Source: Aquatica leii (taxonomy: Eukaryota > Arthropoda > Insecta > Coleoptera > Lampyridae). Taken from it: a stretch of DNA of 64,000 bases. The stretch spans positions 58,332,487 through 58,396,486 of the forward strand of contig CM069433.1 of assembly GCA_035610365.1 (NCBI GenBank). Direction: 5' to 3'. The translations under genes were made by a program, and so were the position numbers. Shown here one piece after another: positions 1 through 11,479 of this stretch (the stretch's first letter is position 1; each line of letters starts with the position of its first letter). The notes beneath the pieces are model-generated. The model was not told the DNA's origin. It ran no database searches and saw only the letters and a list, made by a program, of their open reading frames with translations.

Positions 1-480
1 CTTACATGTCACTCAATCCAGTAAACTTGAAATAAAATTTACTAAAAAAATTTCTCAAGCAAGAATGTGGTTCAACTTTGAATACAATAAAAGATTTTGA
101 CGGATGTCAAAAATTTAATGTAAAAATGCAGATCGCCAACATTAATTTCATAGCGCAAAAATGTGATTTCAATAAAAACGTTATTATAAGACCCGAATAA
201 GACCGAAAACTGTTAAATTACATTGAAAGTATCCCTTAGGAAAGAATTAACTGTAGCTGAAGTATTTAAAAACTATTGTTATAAAATTAGTCGTTTATAT
301 TGTTACCTACAATTAAAGTCACTACTGTAATCTTATTTTTAAAAGTTGGTAACAATGAAGCACTGGAAAAACCTTTCCCCTTTGCACTGCACAGGAAAGA
401 TGACTCTTCATAGCTCATAAACAAGTATGAAATACATATGTTTTCATGGAGGTATAATGAAAAAGTATTTTTTGTATACA
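1..480. other. AT-rich flank, no gene seen
   Basis: No coding frame, repeat or RNA structure stands out here. A 64-codon minus-strand frame at 287-481 has no recognisable domain and I do not call it. Confidence 0.5.
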
Positions 481-520
481 TATTGAAACGTCCGAGAAAT
501 TACTTGCAAATGCAAGAGCC

Positions 521-628
521 TTCTAGAACTGTTATCTAGTTTCTAGAAAATATAACGAAAAGTGAGGAACGATCGAGAAGAATTCGCTGATGTCTATAAA
601 AGCCGAAGATGGAAATCGTAGGTCAGTT
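521..628 (+). promoter_or_regulatory. Heat-shock-type core promoter (2 HSE-like sites, TATA, Inr)
   Basis: Seen: TTCTAGAA at 521-528 and again at 541-548, each a perfect TTCnnGAA pair; TATAAAAG at 595-602; TCAGTT at 623-628. The A of the initiator (625) lies 30 bases from the first T of the TATA box, the normal spacing for arthropod RNA polymerase II promoters. TTCnnGAA is the inverted half-site pair bound by heat shock factor, although a full element normally has three or more alternating units and only two are seen per site. Two readings are possible: promoter of a solo LTR, or promoter of a heat-inducible gene with a non-coding first exon. The layout is convincing as a promoter; HSF control is inference. 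Confidence 0.7.
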
Positions 629-1018
629 ATTGCTGGAATGTGAAAGCATGCAGTATTAAGAAGGTTATCAAGTTGAAATAAACACGTATCGTTAGCACGC
701 GCGGCGTTTTAAATAAATAACAGTGTACACCGAATCGAGTGAACGTGACTATCAGCTGTGAAATCCGAGAACGTTATCTTATCTTAAGTGATATAAATTA
801 TAGTGTAAGTGTTTTTATTAAATATTATTATTAGATTTAATTAGCTCGGTTAATTTAAAAGTGCATATTTTTCTAGAATAAGTAAACGTAGTTTTAATCG
901 TTTAAATAAATTAGTTTTTAAGTAATAAATTCGTTACAATATTAATGTTCTGTTTGTTACTTCTAATTTGACTTAGATTGGTTAAACATTTTTGTATTAC
1001 TACAACATCAACGTAAGT
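625..1018 (+). other. Non-coding transcript start region: LTR R/U5-like or first exon
   Basis: Downstream of the initiator there is no ATG-led reading frame of note. AATAAA at 677-682 lies only about 52 bases after the predicted start, an arrangement common in the R region of retrotransposon LTRs. Strong splice donors GTAAGT occur at 805-810 and 1013-1018, as expected if this were instead a non-coding first exon. The stretch 600-780 is richer in G+C than its surroundings. No second LTR copy was found, so a solo LTR is the simpler element model. Boundaries are not resolved. Confidence 0.4.
941..1018 (+). repeat. Direct repeat, copy 1 of 2 (ends in GTAAGT)
   Basis: About 75 bases resemble 5201-5273 in the same orientation at roughly 80 percent identity by eye. 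Shared blocks include TGTTTGTTA, CTAATTTGACTT and CTACAACATCA. Both copies end in a GTAAGT splice-donor-like hexamer. Confidence 0.65.
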
Positions 1019-1209
1019 TCGATTGGGGTTGTCACCCGTCTTTGTTTCTCAATGAATGACTTCTGTTAAAACATAAAACAACAATAACCATGTGTTTGCA
1101 TAACTTAAGCAAAATGCTAAACAAAACTAAATAATTTGCCAAGTGCAAAAATTTTTACACACATAAAACACATCAAAAGATAGCTGCAAACAATCAAAAG
1201 ATAAGATAT

Positions 1210-2000
1210 AAAAAAAAACTTCAATTTTTTGCGGCGCTTTTCATCTTCTCATTTTTTTGCCGTTGTTTCTCTAGATTGTCCAATATTGGTAATTTAACCA
1301 TGTCATTCTTGGTCTTTCCGTCTTCTTCTATTTACGTTGTTTAATCTCCATCATTTTCTGGGACAATCTGTCTAGTTGCATTCGTATAAGATGGCCAAAC
1401 CATTCTATCTGATTATTCTTCTACGTACTGGTTTCTGATTTAGTTGGAATCTGATATCTTCGTTTTTATCCAATCCCCAGTTTTGTTGACTATTTTCTTT
1501 AACACTCTAATTTCCATTAGCTGTTAACTTGGATTTGTGTTTATGATGGATATTTTAGGTCTCACTGGAGTATAGCATTGTAGGGTTTATTATGGTATTA
1601 TGTGTGGTTAATTTAATTTTTATGAATATCTTTTTTTCGAAAAATGATTTTGTTAAGCGCATAATATGCCTTAGTTGTCTTTTTTTGTTTTATTTGAAAT
1701 TTCTAAATTACATTTCTCATCGTTTGTAAATGTACTTCCTAGGTATTCTATTGTTGTTACTTCTGCCATCATATTTCTATTATTATGAAAATTGTATATT
1801 TCATCCTCTGCGATTTTCTTGAATACCATTGTTTGACTCTTATCCATTTACGAGTTTTTGTATTTATCATTTACTCTCTGTGATTAGGAATATGTCATCA
1901 GCGTATAGTAGTGCATCAATCTGAATTGGTTTCATATTTCATCTTATTGTGATTTTCAGACCAATGTAGTTTTCTCTGACATTTTTCATGTTATTTTTGT
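1210..2000 (-). pseudogene. LINE ORF2 remnant: RT palm YADD to C-terminal tail
   Basis: The minus strand reads IDALLYADDIFLITESK at about 1920-1868, the catalytic YADD box of the reverse transcriptase palm. It is followed after several frameshifts by pieces matching the usual LINE thumb and tail order: SQTMVFKK, a strand like YLGSTFTND (about 1745-1710), TTKAYYALNKIIFRKKDIHK (about 1675-1615), NPTMLYSSE (the RPxLLYGxE block) and QIEWFGHLIRMQLDRL (about 1405-1355), the WxGHxxRM motif typical of the ORF2 tail. The enzyme copies its own RNA at a nicked target. Both aspartates remain, but frame breaks and the missing N-terminal half make it inactive. Confidence 0.8.
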
Positions 2001-2088
2001 TTCATTTAGACCTAATGTTATTTAATGTCGTTTTTTTATTATATTTGTTTTATATATATTTTCGCTATTTACATTGTTCCTTTTTTTC

Positions 2089-2553
2089 TTACCTTGTGTC
2101 GTTTCCATTACCCGTCTTGTGTGGATCTGTGTTAGTTTTTTGGAGTACTGTTTTTTTGTTTTTAGTATTCAATAACTTGTTTCTTAAATCTTCATCTTCT
2201 TTATTACTTTTTAGGGATCTTTGGCTTAATGTTTTGTTCTTTTTTATATGTTCGTGTATCTCACGTTGCATTTCGTTATCTTTCACTTATTTCTCTTGAT
2301 TTCCTTTATATCACCTTTTTCTCTAAGTACTTTTTATGTATTGTCTAAGTTCCTTCCGCTGTTCCTGAATTTCTTTTGTAAAATTCTCTTCTACGTAAAT
2401 TTTTATTCCGATTAGTTTTGTTGACGCTCTAAAAGTTTCAATTTTTTTATTTATATTTCTCAATTCTACCATTGGTCTTCTCCTATTTTCTTGTTCTTTT
2501 CCGATTTTTCTGATATCTATTTCCTCCTCTTCTATCTCTACAGTTACCTCCAT
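2089..2553 (-). pseudogene. LINE ORF1 remnant (L1 ORF1p-like C-terminal domain)
   Basis: The frame opens at 2553 with an acidic, coiled-coil-like start, then reads a block with RRRPMVEL, NINKKIETFRASTKLIGIKI and EENFTKEIQEQRKEL. That is the order found in the C-terminal RNA-binding domain of insect LINE ORF1 proteins: RP-hydrophobic-E, then lysine-rich helix, LKGTxIxIxEDLT-like strand, then ERRELR-like helix. The frame stops at 2323 and resumes in the same frame at 2286-2089 as a basic, low-complexity tail (residues such as KTNTDPHKTGN). ORF1p binds LINE RNA and assists target-primed reverse transcription. The stop, shortness and loss of the ORF2 start mark it as dead. Confidence 0.65.
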
Positions 2554-2719
2554 ATTTTTTAGTGAAGTTCTCGTTTTTTTATTAGTTGAGACACGATAAG
2601 GAAACCGACCGAGATCGTCTCCATGGAGATCATCGTTTTCTTCTTGCCACTGTAGAATTTTAAATACGGCCCTGTAATCTGTTTGCGTTCAAAGCATTCA
2701 AGTTAACAGCAAATTTATG

Positions 2720-5200
2720 AATTTAATTGTGGGGTAACAATAATTAAAATTCATCGTTGAAATTTTTTGTTTATCTATGTAAACAGGTTTGTACGATTTG
2801 TATTAAAAAAATTTTTGCAACCCTTCTATTCATCCTAAGCTAACAATTGCAAAATAACAAACAATTATACAGTATGAAGTTTAAAGTCGAAAATTATTGA
2901 CAAAAAAAGATTAATAAAAAAAAACTTGAAAACAAGTACCTACAAGGTTAAGTTTATTTTCATGTAATGCAAATAGGAACAGTCAATGTTGGAGAACAAT
3001 TAAATTTTAGTTAAATTTGTATTATAGTTTAAACCTCCACTTTCATATAAAAGATATGCAAAACAATTCATTACTTTCTAACCCGGTATAGCTGGCGATG
3101 AGAAAGTAAATTGTTTATAATCGATCTGTAAGATACAGAGACATAAGAATGTAATTTCTGACTTACAATAGTAAATAAACAGAATGATTCTTTCTATATT
3201 AGGTAACAACCGATTTTATTTATGTATTCGAATAAATATGTTACGATGTTCGTTAAATCTATGAAATATTTAGTTAATCATTTAATGTGTTTACTGATTT
3301 CAACCATTTTTACTGCATCTACATAAATCATAATCTTGTAAAAGAATAGACCTGTATGCAAAGTATCAATTGATCTCTAAAAGTACCTATATTGTCACTT
3401 CACAACAGTTTATGTAAATTGATCTCTAATACATAGTAACTTTATCATAAGTAAATGCTATATTTAAAAATTTTGTTGAAATTTTAATCAAATAAGAAGT
3501 TAACCTCAGTTAACATTTTTTCTCTATATTCTGTTCTGGCTTTCTACTATATAGTCATTAATAATACATAGATATAAAAAACGTGTGTATCTTTTTTAAA
3601 TGTTTAGAAATTAACGCATTACTTAATACGTGTGTAAAGCACATAAATATTTAATTAAAATCTCTTTCTTGTATAAATGACTTGACTAAATGTCTTTAAT
3701 AAACTTATATTTACGGCTCTGTTTATTGCCGTTCTAAATAACAATGTTTATGTTATTTTTGTTTATGGTTACTTTCTTATCAATTAATCTGATGTATTAA
3801 TGTAATACTGATAATTTTAGTGCTTAAAAATGTATCGAAAAAATATTGTTTTTGAAATATAAAATTAATCTCTCAGTTTTTATGATAAATTAAGTACCTA
3901 CATTTATTTTAGTGTAGTCAACAAATATGTATTCTTTCGTGCTAAACAAATTGTGATAACGTATTTATTTATTAACCAAGCATACATAACCAAATAAAAT
4001 CATTAAGTAATTTTGTTTAATATAAAAATTATAATCACTAATGTTATTAAACTGATATTTACTACAACGTTTTAAGAGCATTTTCAATATTAATTATAAA
4101 AATTTTTGTTTGAGTAATATTAAACAAAGTAAACTTGTTAAATACGTAACAAAAGTTAAACCAAATTGTATATTTAAGTACGAAAGCAAATTAAAACAAA
4201 TAAAATAACAAAAAATAAGAAACATTAAGTAATATTAAATCAGCTGATTGCACATATGTGAAATAAATTATTGCATGCATATTCCTTATAAATTTTTTTG
4301 TGCTTTTGTGTTTCAAAACGTAAAATAATGTCGTTTAAACTAAATTCATTTATTACAAAGATAAAATTTTAAATGTTTCTTGTTTTGTATTATTTATTAT
4401 AATATTTTTTAATAAATATGCCATTAAATTTTTTTTTTATTTGTCAATAATGTAATTTGAACATAATATTTCTTACGTAGGTAAGACCAATTTAAGATAA
4501 TTCAAAACAAAATTTGCATTCAAATTACAAACAAATATTTTTTTTTAATTGTTTAAAATTAACTATAAATTGTTTTAGTATGCCTGCCAAAAAAATCCGT
4601 CATAAATTAGCAACAAACTTTTTACTGCAGTTAACAATATCTTTCTGGCTGTATAACTACGATCATTCTACCTAAATTTTATGTTGGAATATAATAAAAT
4701 TGTGCACAATTTAACAATATAAATAAATCAAGTTGTTTTATAGAATACTACTGTTAATGCTAGCGAACAAAACGTTAAACTTGCAGCTGTTGGTATCCAG
4801 TCATGCAATTTTAGTTGGTGACCCGCGACTCTGTTAGTTCACAAATGGTGAAACCAGTTTGTCTCTCGAATAATTAAGTTACAAAGTGTTTCAATTGATA
4901 AACGACCATCACATAATCATAACGATTTTATGTCTAATCAACGTAATTTATTTATCCTCATTTAAAAACGGACTCATAAAATATATGCAATTATATTGAT
5001 AGACACCCCATATGATTTAATGCGATAACAAAAAAATATGTATTGCTTGTTTATTATATTTTACGTTCATTTCTGTTAATGTTCATGAACAACTCTTTAT
5101 TTAAATATGACAGAGTTATAGTCGTTGGCATTAATAACTACGCTAGAAAAGTATTTTGAGGTAATTGATAAGGCCTGGATAAGTATTATTTTTTATACAC
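2720..5200. other. AT-rich stretch, no gene seen
   Basis: About 2.5 kb of very AT-rich sequence with short poly-A and poly-T runs and no coding frame. A slightly GC-richer patch at 4770-4870 carries no recognisable feature. Confidence 0.5.
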
Positions 5201-5273
5201 ATTAACGTTATGTTTGTTATTGCTAATTTGACTTGATTAAACAAATTTTTATCACTACAACATCAGCGTAAGT
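5201..5273 (+). repeat. Direct repeat, copy 2 of 2 (ends in GTAAGT)
   Basis: Second copy of the 941-1018 segment, with a short internal deletion. It lies alone in AT-rich DNA with no promoter like that at 521-628 upstream, so it is a fragment of the same family or a duplicated exon end rather than an intact second unit. Confidence 0.6.
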
Positions 5274-5627
5274 TAATTACGGTTTTTGTAATCCTATTAC
5301 TTTTATTTTAAAATAAATAGTCAACTAGTCTTTTTATAACAGCAGAAAACTTTTCTTTACATGACGTCTAAATGTTAATAAAACACTACTACAATTATTA
5401 ATTACTTTAAAGAACTACAAGTTTTCTCCACAATTTTGTGGAAATAATTTATAATTTTTTTAATTGATTATTATACTTAACTCCACTTTAAGATAATAGC
5501 TTACTATAACAATACCACCTATAATTTTTAGAAACAATGTTTTAGCAAATAATTCCAGGTTAAGATAATTAAGTTAATCATAAAAATGTTTAGTTTTACA
5601 TCCTTAATATATATTGAATATCAAACT

Positions 5628-5705
5628 AATCAATTAAAAGTGAAGCCCAAGTCGATCATTTGCAGGGTAGACAAAATCTTTTGTGTGATCGTCGCCTAAC
5701 GACAT
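5628..5705 (+). repeat. Interspersed repeat, copy C (short)
   Basis: The run from AAAAGTGAAGCCC through CATTTGCAGGGTAG to TGTGATCGTCGCCTAAC resembles 58995-59060 (AAAATGAAGCC, TCATTTGCAGAGTAGG, TGTGATGGCAAG). It is a 5' fragment of the family that is also present, inverted, at 15765-15890. Confidence 0.55.
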
Positions 5706-8700
5706 TGTAACTTTTGTTTGATTTTTTTACTATTTCTTTGTAAAAAACTCAGAATTTTTATTTGTTATATTTATTAGTAGCATTTGTTACAATTTTACAT
5801 TGCAAGTTTAAAGATATTTAACGTTTTTAACTTTATCTTAACTTTAACTTCATTAAGTACTTGTAGAGTACAAATGTGCTTGAGTTCTTTTAAGTCTATT
5901 TTCTATTGTCATAAACTAACTTTGCATTTTATAATTCATTAGTTCTGTCAGTCGTAAATATTCCATTTCTGTTCTAAAGAATTAGATTCAATAATGATTT
6001 TTTATTTTAAGTAAGTTCTGTTTATGCTAAAGCCATTATTTTATCATTTGGTTTTGGTGACTTCAGTGATAACGTTCTTTTTGTGTAGGATTTATTGTCC
6101 GAAATGCCTTCTAATTGCAACTTTGTTCAATTTATTTGGTTTTTTGAATATCTTTTTTGGCAGCTTCTACGTCACGTCAATTATAGTAAAGGAAGCCGAG
6201 TCATTATATTCCAGAATTGTTTTTTTAAAACAGCACTTTTCAAGCATAGACAATTTGATAATGCAGTAGTTCTCGGAGAGTTTCATTCCAGTGGTAGTTA
6301 GCAGTCAGAAAAGACAACTTAAAATTTAAAAAAATCAGTGGTTGTTTGAACCAATGCTAAAATCATCAAACTTATGTTATTTTTTTTAGGTAAACATTGT
6401 TTATTTTTACTTAGTTAACGGAATTATTATTATGCGTGCATGGTGTTTGCGATATTAATTATTTTGTGTTAAGAACTGATCTCAAATCTATGTTTTTAAA
6501 GCGTTATTTTATTTATTTCTATTCATTTTAATTTTGTTTGAATCATTTTATTACTGTAATTTTGTGTGTTTTGTTTGTCTAATTCAATTAATTCAATTTA
6601 TAATTTTGCAATAAATGTTATATTTTTGAATTGTAACAAACATATTTAAACGACCTACCGCGCTTAGTGTAACTTAAAAATTTTTAATTTTAGAATTAAT
6701 ACTCGAAAAAAGTACGTTCTATTTGAAGTGTGTTTACCGAAACAACGGGTTTTTGATTGGTAAAGTCCCGAAGCCTATTTAAACTACAAACCATTCTAAC
6801 GCTTTTTTTTTATTTTGATTTTTATTTTACGTTTTTGAGATTTCCCAATAATCAAAAATTTTTGTTTCTAATTTAACCCACACTCCGTCACCACTCAGCG
6901 TCGAGCAATAACATCGTTGCATTAATTTAAAGATTTATTTAATAACATCTTTTGCACGTACCGCATTACAGCAACATATAATAATTACCGTCTTGTTAAC
7001 ATCTTGTAAGTATCTTATGATACTAACTTTAAAGGAAATTATTTAGTTTAAGAGATATTCTTAATTATCACTATATGTTGTTCGCACAATCAAATTCAAA
7101 CTTACCGTTACCTTACAAATAGTCTATTTTGATTTCACTTTTTTATATAATTAATGTTCGAGTACTTTTTTAAGCTCTTTTATTTTAAATTTTTATATGC
7201 TGGTCATTTCTCTGTCAAAAAAAAAATTTTGTAAGTACCTTGTAGCACAAAACTATTTATTAGTTTGTTTTAAAATTTTAAAGTTCTTAATTACATTATC
7301 TGTTGATTCCTGTTTTAATATAGACTTTAATTTGTAATGCAAGTCATTCACATGTAAGCCAGTCAACCGATCGTTATACAACTATGAAGAATTTCAAAGC
7401 GTTTGATGTTTGACGTAGATCGTTTACGCGCTAACGTCATAAACTTTTCTAAGCTTTAGACGGATCTACTCTCTAAGAAACTGCATAAGTCCTTCAATTA
7501 CTTGAAAAAATAATTACAGTTGAAATTGTATAAGAATTAACCGCAAATACGCATGGACTTTGACCTCCCAGGCTGTATCCCACCATTGCCAGTGTTAAAG
7601 CGTGCGTCGCTCTTTTACCATAAACGCCATGATGCGTAACGCCCGCAGAGTATAAAAAAATACTCACCACTACGCAAAGCGCTACTCTATATCTTCTTTC
7701 CAGATCTTTTTCTAGAAACCTCGACTAACCAACCGACTTTGATATCCGACTCCTGGAACGCATCTGGTTTATTCTTTAATTAACCGGTTTATTAATTACC
7801 GCATTTGCTCATTATTGTAATCATTTTTATGTTTTTTTTTGTTTTGTCTTTGTGTTTGATTGATAATCACCATCAAAATTTCTTGTAATCGTTCTACAAG
7901 TAAAGTGACAAAGTTATTGAACCAATGCTTAAGGTGACAGGAGTTCCGCGGCGCTTTGTTGATAGTTAGTTGTTAACTTACCACCTAAAAAAATCAACCA
8001 GTATTTCCCCGCTACACGGAGCATTTTGTAACAATAACGTTAAAAGTATTAACGTTTCAACAAAACTCCTGTACTTAAGTTAACCAGATCAAGCCTTCGT
8101 TAACATAAATGATATTGTACCTGTATCTGAAATCTTTGAGATCGATTTCTAAAGCCGAGTGAACCCAAGCTAAAATCACACTCTGTATTTCCATTAATCA
8201 CCAGTGAGTTCACATTTTTATTTTGCAATCCATTGCTACAATTATAATTACCTGTTGTCAATCGACGTACCTGTAATCCTCATTAAAACTTTAAGTTCCG
8301 AGTTAATATGTACTTTTAATTTTCGTTGTTAAGAGTTTTAACCCCACTGACATAATATTTACCTGAAGTAAATAAGACTCAAACAGTCAGTCACTCTAAT
8401 ACACACTTGTTAATCCTAATAATTAAACCTCGTTTACTTCATCCATATCATTTCACAAAATAACAGCGCCATTTTGATTTCATGGGACAAACAAACGGGA
8501 GTAACACCAGTTAGTGGAGTTTTCCAGAAACAGTTGAAATAAAACAAATCAAATATTTTATTAATTGTAATTACTGTTACTCATCATTTAATAAACTTGT
8601 ATTTAACTAGATTACTGTAAATTAAGAATTTACTGTAAGCTGAGCTAAATACTTCGGGTATTACAAAGTAAAAATATTTAACGACGTTCTTACATGCAAA

Positions 8701-11300
8701 AACTGTTAAAAAAAATTTGCTTGGATAAGATAATATAAATGAAGAAATTGACAGTGCTCAGTAAGTTAAGTCACTCAAAACGTAAAATCAAAATACCACA
8801 AAGTCAAAAACAAGCGAGCGCCAGTAAAGTTTAAGGCTTAAAAGGCGCTTCTGAACTGTGTAACCGAAAAACCTGCCCTGACAAACACACTCTGAACGGA
8901 ACTTATCTTTATCAGAATATATTACACTAAAATCTATAATATTAACATTATTTTATAAGCGCGAAGCCCGACGAAATAAAAGCTTTCTACAAAATTAACT
9001 ATTTAATATTTATTGAATTTAAATTAAACACAAATAAAGAAAATAATAAAAACAGTTACATGAATTCAGATGGAATCACAGAATAAAATAAAAGATAAGC
9101 ATTTGAAAGAAAAACAATATAAGTAGGTAGATTAAAATTAAATTTACAAAATGTATCAAATCGGTTATGTACCGTTAAATTACATTAAAATTACAAGGCC
9201 TTGTACGCAGCAAAACAAATAAAATAAAAAATAAAATACACTACAAAATAAACATTTGGTAACAATATAATTAAAAATCTTAGTACTATTGTTCTGATTT
9301 AATTTGATACATTTGAGGTCGTTATTATTATTTAAAAAAAATGTAAAACTGTGACAATTCATCTTGAAAATAGTTTAAAAGACGAATACATTGTAAGTGT
9401 CTTTAATTAAAATTGCAAATAATCACAAATTTTAAACAAAACAAAATTGATTTTATACTGTCATTATAAATACCTTAAATTGAGTAGCTTCATGTGGTAG
9501 GTTTATGGTTGGTTATAAAGCCGGCCAAAGTACGTTACACAGAAATTCAAGTAGTTACAGATTTGCGATCGTCCGTCGGGAGAAAACTTTAATTTTACTC
9601 GGGAACAAATAAATTGTCAAAACCGTAAAACAATCAAATTAAAAAAAAATCCATATACTTAAAACTGTACTGCGCTTAATTACAACCCTGCGGACACCAC
9701 TAACTTATTAATGATTAAACCCACTTTTAAAAAAGATAACTCCAAAGTCTTCTAACCTGAACAACTTTATTTAAAAACCAAAAAGATGTCCTTTTATAAT
9801 CTCGGACTTCCCAACTACAATTAAAAATCTAAACGTTAAACCTTTTAAGAAGACAAACAAAAAAATCAATAATTCAGACAAAGATAGTAATTAAAACAAA
9901 GCGTAATATCACGTGTGTTTATACGACGTTGAGACAGCTGCACGATTGCAACGATAACAAAAATATCCAAAACAGAAAATTCAGCTACAATCTTAATCTT
10001 TGAAAATCAACATTAACAATGACTGTCGGAAACAATAAATTTTAAAATGTACTAAAAACGTATGAAAATACAATTGACCTAAACGACTCAAGTACATATG
10101 TACTAAATAACTTACAATTTACGATTAGGATAAATTTAAAAACGAAAATATCTTCAATAACTTAACGCAAAATTAATTAAATAATCTTAAAGAAAACAAA
10201 ATTAATTAAACAAACTTAAATACCTGGTCATTCACAAAAGATTACGCACAAAATCAAACGATGATGATAATGTTTTTGTCGTTGTTTTTGTACTCTTTAA
10301 ACTATGTTTAAGAAAATTGTACTCTTTATTGTTAAACTTGCAAAAGTACAACTTGTGTGTCAAAAGTCTATAAAGTAAAAGATTTTAGTGATTCATTGGT
10401 TGGTTGAGGTACAAAAATACGTTGTACCGTAAGTTAGTTTTTGAGTTTTGTATAAAGAACGATTTGTTAACAATTCTTTGAAAACTTTTCACCAAAATAT
10501 ATCACTTGCAAAAAAGCATTTAATTACCGTTGATACAGGCTAAAGAAGTTGTTAAAAATGCTTTTGACAAATGGCAAATGGATTAAATGTATGTGCGTTA
10601 TGAATCTTAAGTAATTTTTAATGAATTTGTTGTGTCGTGATGCTCTAAAAATAATCAAACATTAATGGTTTTCTTGGATTTTAAGATGACCCGATCAAGC
10701 GGACACATAAATCTGCAAAACAGCGATAATTTTAAAAATTTGATACAATTAATTAATTAAAAGTTTATTTTTATTAGATAGAAAATAAACTAAATAATAT
10801 ACAATTAGGAAGGAAGGTAAAATAGCACCAATATGGAAATTAAATTATCGTTTATTCTTTAATAAAACAAGTTTTAACAATATCGTCATCAGTAAATTTA
10901 AAAACCCTTACAATTAACAAAATTATTTTAACTTGTAAAAGAACTTACAAAATTATGAATTTAAAAAGATCAAAAGAAAAATTACGACCAGTAGAAAAAA
11001 ATTGATTAACAAAAACAAGTGTTGGACTTAATTCATTTAAATACCTTTTAATTTTTTTATCTTATTTTGAACTTTTTACTGTTTGTTCTACATAAAAAAA
11101 ACACGAATTTTATACATTTCAGAATTATTTAAAAAGAAAATAAAGTTTTTATTATAACAATAAAATATTTTAAATTATAATAGAAAAATAAATTGAAATA
11201 TTTACGATAGATTGCTGCCTTGTCAGACTTATTTTGTGATAAATTTTTAATGCAGTAAGAAAGACAATTAGATCTCATAGCTAAACCAGATGTTTAAAAC
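5706..11300. other. AT-rich stretch with GC-richer islets, no gene assigned
   Basis: Apart from the weak frame at 6024-6301, nothing codes here. Three islets have more G+C than the background: 6640-6940, 7550-7780 (with TATAAA at 7651 and TTCTAGAA near 7711) and 8480-8900. They could be old LTR or UTR pieces, but I found no partner repeat or reading frame for them. Confidence 0.4.
6024..6301 (+). pseudogene. Possible membrane-protein exon fragment, unrecognised
   Basis: An 81-codon frame (6024-6269) begins with hydrophobic stretches around residues 5-25 and 28-53, then a charged segment (KEAESLYSRIVFLKQHF). The layout of two membrane segments then an amphipathic helix is seen in insect chemoreceptor fragments, but no diagnostic motif is present, and AT-rich DNA produces such hydrophobic frames by chance. 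A second frame overlaps it at 6095-6301. No splice sites clearly bound it. I do not assign a function. Confidence 0.2.
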
Positions 11301-11304
11301 TACA

Positions 11305-11477
11305 GGGCAGTTGTACAATTATGATTTAAACTACGGTTTAACTAAAATTGGTTTAATTTTAAAATGCGAACTTATTATTGGTTAGCACAAAACCAACAAC
11401 GGATAATATGACAGTATTTTGAAATTTAACCAAGGTTAGTTAAACCCTAGTTTAAATAATAATTGTACAACTGGCCC
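11305..11477. mobile_element. MITE-like element with about 40-bp terminal inverted repeats
   Basis: The left end reads GGGCAGTTGTACAATTATG and the right end, reverse-complemented, GGGCCAGTTGTACAATTATT. The match continues through TTTAAACTA(C/G)GGTTTAACTAA. Total length is about 173 bp with no coding capacity, as expected for a non-autonomous DNA transposon. I could not settle a target duplication: flanks are ACTACA on the left and CAAGAC on the right. Confidence 0.7.
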
Positions 11478-11479
11478 CA

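Larger units (their letters stand above)
1205..2700 (-). mobile_element. Decayed non-LTR retrotransposon (LINE) with internal deletion
   Basis: On the minus strand the order 5' to 3' is a GC-richer leader (about 2700-2560), an ORF1 remnant (2553-2089), then the C-terminal part of the reverse transcriptase (about 2000-1210). The endonuclease and the N-terminal half of the RT are missing, so about 2.5-3 kb normally found between ORF1 and the YADD box is gone. Stops and frameshifts break both parts. The tail ends near 1205 without a clear poly(A). The type is that of insect two-ORF LINEs; the clade cannot be fixed by eye. Confidence 0.8.

Noticed and set aside
1988-2299. 103-codon hydrophobic plus-strand frame
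   Set aside because: Antisense shadow of the LINE ORF1/ORF2 region on the minus strand; its residues are mostly F, L, S from antisense K/N codons.
4815-4830. TTGGTGACCCGCGACT as a retroelement primer-binding site
   Set aside because: It resembles such a site, but no LTR end precedes it and no gag follows.
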